Positions 61,764-64,000 of a stretch of 64,000 nucleotides of DNA are shown one piece after another. The notes below the pieces were generated by a model. That model saw only the letters and a list, made by a program, of their open reading frames with translations, made no database searches and was not told where the DNA came from. Numbering within the stretch: position 1 is the stretch's first letter; the number at the start of each line of letters is the position of its first letter. Source of the DNA: Tenacibaculum sp. MAR_2010_89 (GTDB lineage Bacteria; Bacteroidota; Bacteroidia; Flavobacteriales; Flavobacteriaceae); assembly GCF_900105985.1 (NCBI RefSeq), contig NZ_FNUB01000005.1, positions 1,364,001 to 1,428,000 on the forward strand, in the 5' to 3' direction. The position numbers and the translations under genes are program-made.

Positions 61764-62668
61764 ATGAATACAAATATAATTAAAGTAGGAGCTTTAGAAA
61801 GTGAAGCCATATATATATTGAGGGAAGTAGTCGCGCAATTTGAGAAACCAGTGTTATTATTTTCAGGGGAAAAGATAGTATAACATTGGTGCGACTAGCT
61901 CAAAAAGCATTTTATCCAGCAAAAATTCCTTTTCCTTTAATGCATATTGATACTGGACATAACTTTCCTGAAACGATTGAATTTAGAGACCGTTTAGTAA
62001 AAGAGTTAGGAGTAGAGTTAATTGTACGAAATGTACAAGACAATATAGATACAGGAAAAGTAAAAGAGGAAACAGGGAAGTACGCGAGCCGAAACATGTT
62101 ACAAACTGAAACGTTATTAGATGCCATAGAAGAATTTGGTTTTGATGCATGTATCGGTGGTGCGCGTAGAGATGAAGAAAAAGCAAGAGCAAAAGAGCGT
62201 ATTTTTTCTGTACGTGATGATTTTGGGCAGTGGGATGAAAAAAACCAACGTCCAGAATTATTTGACATGCTAAATGGAAAGATTGATTTAGGACAAAACG
62301 TACGTGTTTTTCCAATATCTAACTGGACAGAATTAGACGTTTGGTCATATATAAAAGAAGAGAAAATTGAAATTCCATCTATTTATTTTGCTCATAAAAG
62401 AGCTACTTTTTTAAGAGATGGACTTATTTGGTCGGCTGAGGACGATGTTGTTTATCGAGAAGATGATGAAAAGGTTGAAGAACGCATGGTACGCTTTAGA
62501 ACTGTAGGAGACATGAGCTGTACAGCTGCAGTATTATCTAATGCTATTGATATAAATACAGTTGTAGAAGAAATTAGAGATTCTTCTATATCTGAAAGAG
62601 GAGCAAGGATAGATGATAAACGATCGGAAGCTGCAATGGAGAAGCGTAAACAACAAGGATATTTCTAA
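61764..62668 (+). pseudogene. cysD: sulfate adenylyltransferase small subunit, frameshifted
   Basis: The ATP sulfurylase CysD reading frame is broken in its PP-loop. From ATG 61764 it reads MNTNIIKVGALESEAIYILR to LLFSGEKIV and stops at 61883; the correct continuation, KDSITLVRLAQKAFYPAKIP, is in the next frame to 62668. Adding one G to the GGGG run at 61866-61869 restores SGGKDS and a single 301-residue frame, the normal CysD length. The rest is intact (HIDTGHNFPETIEF, ARRDEEKARAKERIFS, VRFRTVGDMSCTA). Between functional cysH and cysN, so either a very recent loss or a sequencing error. Confidence 0.88.
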
Positions 62669-62715
62669 AAAAACAATAATAAACTATTTTAAAATAATAG
62701 TTAAAAAATACTAAA

Positions 62716-63963
62716 ATGAACGTACTAAAAATAGCAACAGCAGGGAGTGTAGATGATGGTAAAAGTACTTTAATAGGACGTATTTTATACGATACGAAAT
62801 CATTAACTGAAGATAAATTACAAGCGATAGAAGAAAAAAGTAAACAAAGAGGATTTGATTATTTAGATTTTTCATTAGCAACAGACGGTTTAGTAGCTGA
62901 ACGTGAACAAGGAATTACTATTGATGTAGCACATATTTACTTTTCTACACCGAAAACGAGTTTTATTATTGCTGATACTCCTGGTCATATTGAGTATACT
63001 AGAAATATGGTAACTGGAGCATCAAATTCACAAGCTTCTATTGTTTTGGTAGATGCTAGAAATGGTGTTGTTGAACAAACGTATCGTCATTTCTTTATCA
63101 ATAATTTATTAAGAGTAAAAGATGTTGTAATTGCTATTAATAAAATGGATTTGGTAGATTATTCTGAAGAGAAATTTAACCAAATAAAAGGTGAAATTGA
63201 GTATTTAGCAAGTAAAAGTGAATACCAAAATCAAAACTTAACTTTTATTCCTTTATCAGCTTTAAAAGGTGATAATGTGGTAGAATCATCAGATAAGATG
63301 CAGTGGTACAAAGGTGAACCTTTGTTAAATCATTTAGAAAGTTTAAGTTCTGATAATGTAAATACTAGTTCTCAAGCTCGTTTTCCTATACAAAGTGTTA
63401 TAAGGCCAAAAACTGACGAATATCACGATTTTAGAGGGTATGCAGGTAAACTTTATGGAGGTGATTTAGCAGTAGGTGATCAAGTAACTATATTACCTTC
63501 TAATACGCAATCTAAAGTTAAAAGTATTCAGTTTTTTAATCATGAATATCAAGAAGCAAAAAGTGGTAGTTCAATAACTGTAACACTTGAAGATGATGTA
63601 AACATAAGTAGAGGAGATATGTTGGTTAAAAGTGGTGAAGAACCAAAAGTTGTAAAACAAATTGAAGCAACTATTTGTTGGATGGATAAACAACCACTTC
63701 AGGTATCAGAAAAATATTATATAAAGCATGGTGTAAATGATGCTCAAGCTAAAATAACAGATGTATCATCGTTAATTCATACTGATTTTTCAGGAGAAGA
63801 AAATTCACCAAATGAATTATCACTTAACCAAATTGGTAATGTTACTTTAAAAATAAGTAAGCCGCTTTTTGTTGATAAATTTCAAGAGAATAAAGCTAAT
63901 GGTGCATTTATAGTTATTAATCCAAAAACAAACAACACAGCAGGTGTTGGTTTTATTAAGTAA
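62716..63963 (+). CDS. cysN: sulfate adenylyltransferase large subunit (GTPase)
   Basis: 415-residue EF-Tu-like GTPase that drives ATP sulfurylase with CysD. GTPase motifs: GSVDDGKST (P-loop, about 11-19), DTPGHIEY (about 90-97), NKMDLV (about 140-145), SALKG. Domains II and III follow. No fused CysC kinase at the C-terminus, which ends GVGFIK at 415. 47 nt after cysD. Confidence 0.94.
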   Translation: MNVLKIATAGSVDDGKSTLIGRILYDTKSLTEDKLQAIEEKSKQRGFDYLDFSLATDGLVAEREQGITIDVAHIYFSTPKTSFIIADTPGHIEYTRNMVTGASNSQASIVLVDARNGVVEQTYRHFFINNLLRVKDVVIAINKMDLVDYSEEKFNQIKGEIEYLASKSEYQNQNLTFIPLSALKGDNVVESSDKMQWYKGEPLLNHLESLSSDNVNTSSQARFPIQSVIRPKTDEYHDFRGYAGKLYGGDLAVGDQVTILPSNTQSKVKSIQFFNHEYQEAKSGSSITVTLEDDVNISRGDMLVKSGEEPKVVKQIEATICWMDKQPLQVSEKYYIKHGVNDAQAKITDVSSLIHTDFSGEENSPNELSLNQIGNVTLKISKPLFVDKFQENKANGAFIVINPKTNNTAGVGFIK

Positions 63964-63975
63964 AAAAATAAAGCA

Positions 63976-64000
63976 ATGGCAATTATAATAACAGACGAAT
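63976..64000 (+). CDS. probable 4Fe-4S ferredoxin, first eight codons
   Basis: ATG then MAIIITDE before the window ends. This N-terminus matches the common flavobacterial ferredoxin start, and a ferredoxin would suit sulfite reduction next to cys genes. Only eight residues are visible, so the call is weak. Confidence 0.45.

Noticed and set aside
61860..61890. Programmed -1 ribosomal frameshift in cysD (GGG GAA AAG) and in kirBac (GGG GCT TAG)
   Set aside because: A -1 shift would restore both proteins, but neither site is a classical slippery heptamer and re-pairing would need a first-base mismatch. Loss of one G explains both cases more simply.
61912..62315. Open frames on the strand opposite cysD
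   Set aside because: No start context, no family similarity and rich in Ser/Leu/Phe as expected of antisense reading of AT-rich coding DNA. They are shadows of cysD.

Overview
This 64-kb window is AT-rich chromosomal DNA from a member of the Bacteroidota, almost certainly family Flavobacteriaceae (Tenacibaculum/Polaribacter-like). The evidence is a complete gldK-gldL-gldM-gldN locus (gliding motor and type IX secretion), many short lipoproteins, FecI/FecR/TonB signalling, LytS/LytTR and NarL-type two-component systems, the TAnnTTTG promoter box of this phylum, and few Shine-Dalgarno sequences. I see no rRNA, tRNA, CRISPR array, IS element, integrase or prophage. Most of the window is vertically inherited core genome; the receptor locus at 4.5-9.4 kb is the most accessory-looking part.

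Layout. 0-4.4 kb: start of pckA (cut by the window edge), a DUF423 membrane protein, a saccharopine dehydrogenase-like enzyme, a secreted alpha/beta hydrolase and trmN6. 4.5-9.4 kb: a possible 34-residue peptide, a secreted lipoprotein, then an ECF sigma factor, FecR anti-sigma factor and STN-type TonB receptor (a cell-surface signalling trio). 9.4-21.3 kb: housekeeping genes: mnmD, a mini cytochrome, DUF4920, ilvE, a TlpA-like redoxin, MazG/HAD/SDR genes, a KirBac potassium channel with a one-base frameshift, an M49 peptidase, tag, a DUF6146 lipoprotein and sppA. 21.3-28.4 kb: groEL-groES, then a minus-strand run miaB / YcxB-like protein / sigma-54 activator / lptE / TPR protein / secG. 28.6-38.1 kb: topA, an arginase-fold protein that has lost most metal ligands, gldKLMN and an FAD oxidoreductase. 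38.2-54 kb: a NarL-type two-component pair, DUF983, an ABC-F ATPase operon ending in a glucosaminidase, VWA and SIMPL proteins, a LytS/LytTR/gamma-carbonic-anhydrase operon, and several secreted proteins.

54.1-64 kb is a sulfur-amino-acid region. A SAM-I riboswitch precedes metY, a three-domain fusion (MetX-like acetyltransferase + aspartokinase + homoserine dehydrogenase) and metZ. An IscR/CymR-like Rrf2 regulator follows, then a DUF2061-cysH-cysD-cysN sulfate-activation operon with a promoter and a candidate operator, and the first codons of a probable ferredoxin. Sulfate reduction supplies sulfide, and the met genes build activated homoserine from aspartate and insert the sulfide.

The most notable observations are the MetX-AK-HSD fusion under SAM control, two independent frameshifts that each look like loss of one G from a GGGGG run (in kirBac and cysD), the degenerate arginase-fold gene beside gldK, promoters lying almost on the start codon (leaderless mRNA candidates), and a sigma-54-like element before groES. 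I did not find a convincing wholly new multigene system; the 34-residue ORF with its lipoprotein and sigma/anti-sigma/receptor genes is the least explained locus.
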